Source: Sediminispirochaeta sp.
GTDB taxonomy: Bacteria > Spirochaetota > Spirochaetia > DSM-16054 > Sediminispirochaetaceae
Direction: 5' to 3'
Assembly: GCA_011046055.1 (NCBI GenBank)
Contig: DSBN01000167.1
Coordinates: forward strand, 1-6,845
Length of the DNA stretch: 6,845 nt
The translations under genes were made by a program, and so were the position numbers. This document shows, in pieces, positions 6,015 through 6,845 of this stretch (its first letter is position 1; each line of letters opens with the position of its first letter). The notes beneath the pieces were generated by a model. It saw nothing but the letters and a program-made list of their open reading frames with translations. It made no database searches and was not told the DNA's origin.

Positions 6015-6068
6015 GATGGTAGGATCAATCCCCCTTTCGGTGGTGATAAGAAAAAAAAGTAGTGTGTC

Positions 6069-6797
6069 ATGACCAAGAAAGTACCGTTTGTTGTTTTGTT
6101 GATCTTTTTTCTCGCCTCTGGCATAGGGTCGGTCTTCGGCCAGACCGGAGACTACGAAGACGAAGGCTGGAAAAAACGCTTCTCCTCGCCCACCTATGGA
6201 GTCGCGCTGACCCCTTTGGAGTTGAAGTACGAAAACACCGGCAACGACTATACTACGGAGACCATCTGGGTACCCGGGGTGGATCTCCGCATCTACAATG
6301 GGATAAACGTAGCCAAGCGCGGCGGCTTCTACACCGGTTATGAGGTGGGAGTGCAGTTTCTCTTCTTGGGGCAAAGCGACATCTACGAAACTTCCTCTAC
6401 TACCGCACAGCTCAGGGACCTGATCTTTGGACGGATCTTTCTGCTGTCCAAGTACGGCTATCGCATCGACCTGGGTACCCAAGCCGCGGGCTTTAGCGTG
6501 GGGGCGATGTTTGCCATCGGCGCCCAGATGGCCGGCGGCGGGGTGGATGTTTACGATGCAGATCCAGCTGTTGATGATACGAGCTATGCGGACTATTCAG
6601 CCTTCGGGCCGCTGCTGGAAGCCGGGCTAGAAGGGGCCTTCCGCTTCGGGCGGAACTTCCGTCTCTACGGGGTGGGCGGGCTGATGGTCGGTCAGGGGCC
6701 GGAGTGGTCTTTGGACTCCGGCGCCTCCCAGTATATCGGGGGAGAGGCTCCGCCGGTGACCATCAACCTCCGCGCCGGCTTCGCACTGAACTACTAG
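6069..6797 (+). CDS. Secreted outer-membrane beta-barrel-like protein, 242 aa
   Basis: A Sec signal peptide is clear: MTKK, a hydrophobic core VPFVVLLIFFLASGIG, and likely cleavage at SVFG-Q (residue 24/25). The mature part shows alternating amphipathic strands with Gly and aromatic residues (YGVALTPLELKYE, VDLRIYNGINVAKRGGFYTG, YEVGVQFLFL, FRLYGVGGLMVG) and ends in NLRAGFALNY, an aromatic C-terminus typical of outer-membrane barrels. A central segment (about 131-160, YRIDLGTQAAGFSVGAMFAIGAQMAGGG) is more Gly/Ala-rich. I recognise no named family or catalytic motif. The Shine-Dalgarno is weak: GGTGGTGATAAG is more than 15 nt upstream, and an A-rich stretch AAAAAAAAG precedes the ATG. It is divergent from the CsgG-like gene, with palindromic repeat 3 between them. 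The remaining 48 bases after its stop hold no identifiable terminator or gene. Confidence 0.85.
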   Translation: MTKKVPFVVLLIFFLASGIGSVFGQTGDYEDEGWKKRFSSPTYGVALTPLELKYENTGNDYTTETIWVPGVDLRIYNGINVAKRGGFYTGYEVGVQFLFLGQSDIYETSSTTAQLRDLIFGRIFLLSKYGYRIDLGTQAAGFSVGAMFAIGAQMAGGGVDVYDADPAVDDTSYADYSAFGPLLEAGLEGAFRFGRNFRLYGVGGLMVGQGPEWSLDSGASQYIGGEAPPVTINLRAGFALNY

Positions 6798-6845
6798 CCC
6801 GATCTTATCGTGAGAAGATTCAGCTGCGGGGGATGGGGATCCGCA

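Noticed and set aside
5919..6482. Minus-strand open frame overlapping the start of the barrel gene at 6069 and palindrome 3
   Set aside because: It ends inside the palindrome and is antisense to a convincing signal peptide and mature protein, so it is a shadow of GC-rich coding DNA.
6798..6845. Possible start of another gene (GTG or ATG) or a weak ATCTT / AAGAT stem after the last barrel gene
   Set aside because: There are too few bases to judge, with no clear Shine-Dalgarno, and the 5-bp stem lacks a T-run.
1..6845. CRISPR array, tRNA, rRNA, toxin-antitoxin or phage-defence genes
   Set aside because: I looked for regularly spaced direct repeats, tRNA-like folds and known defence motifs and saw none. 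The only repeats are the three palindromes, the 12-bp direct repeat and an imperfect 9-bp match flanking copy 3.

Overview
The window looks like chromosomal DNA from a free-living spirochete-type bacterium. The base composition is moderately GC-rich. Several predicted outer-membrane barrel proteins have Sec signal peptides, and one combines a CsgG/FlgO-like domain with a barrel-like tail, an arrangement I associate with Spirochaeta/Treponema relatives. This assignment is inference from gene style, since no marker gene is present.

Layout from left to right. Positions 1-1243 hold two minus-strand genes in one unit: a secreted barrel protein (1243-488) and then a polytopic membrane protein (465 to 1, cut by the window edge). 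A 92-bp divergent region separates them from a hemolysin III/PAQR-family membrane protein (1336-2040, +), whose predicted promoter puts the transcript start on the A of the start codon. That gene converges, with a 4-bp gap, on an RNase R/RNase II-family exoribonuclease (3985-2045, -) that lacks the usual N-terminal helix-turn-helix. Next comes a 136-bp segment built of two long hairpins (about 4054-4189) and bracketed by a 12-bp direct repeat, which looks like a small non-autonomous insertion. It abuts a decayed gene (4179-4698, +) with a helical N-terminal module and the tail of a histidine-kinase ATPase domain. Convergent to it is the CsgG/FlgO-like plus barrel gene (5821-4731, -), whose signal peptide is split from the body by an apparent one-base frameshift in a C/G run. 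A third hairpin of the same palindrome family (5899-5946) lies between this gene and a divergent secreted barrel protein (6069-6797, +).

How the genes fit together: three or four genes concern the cell envelope and one is RNA housekeeping. They do not form a recognisable pathway, defence system or biosynthetic cluster. The most unusual material is the palindromic repeat family, with compensatory base changes between copies, and its insertion-like arrangement. The frameshifted signal peptide and the probable leaderless hemolysin III transcript come next. No tRNA, rRNA, CRISPR array or transposase was seen. All stretches longer than 300 bases contain a gene or the pseudogene.
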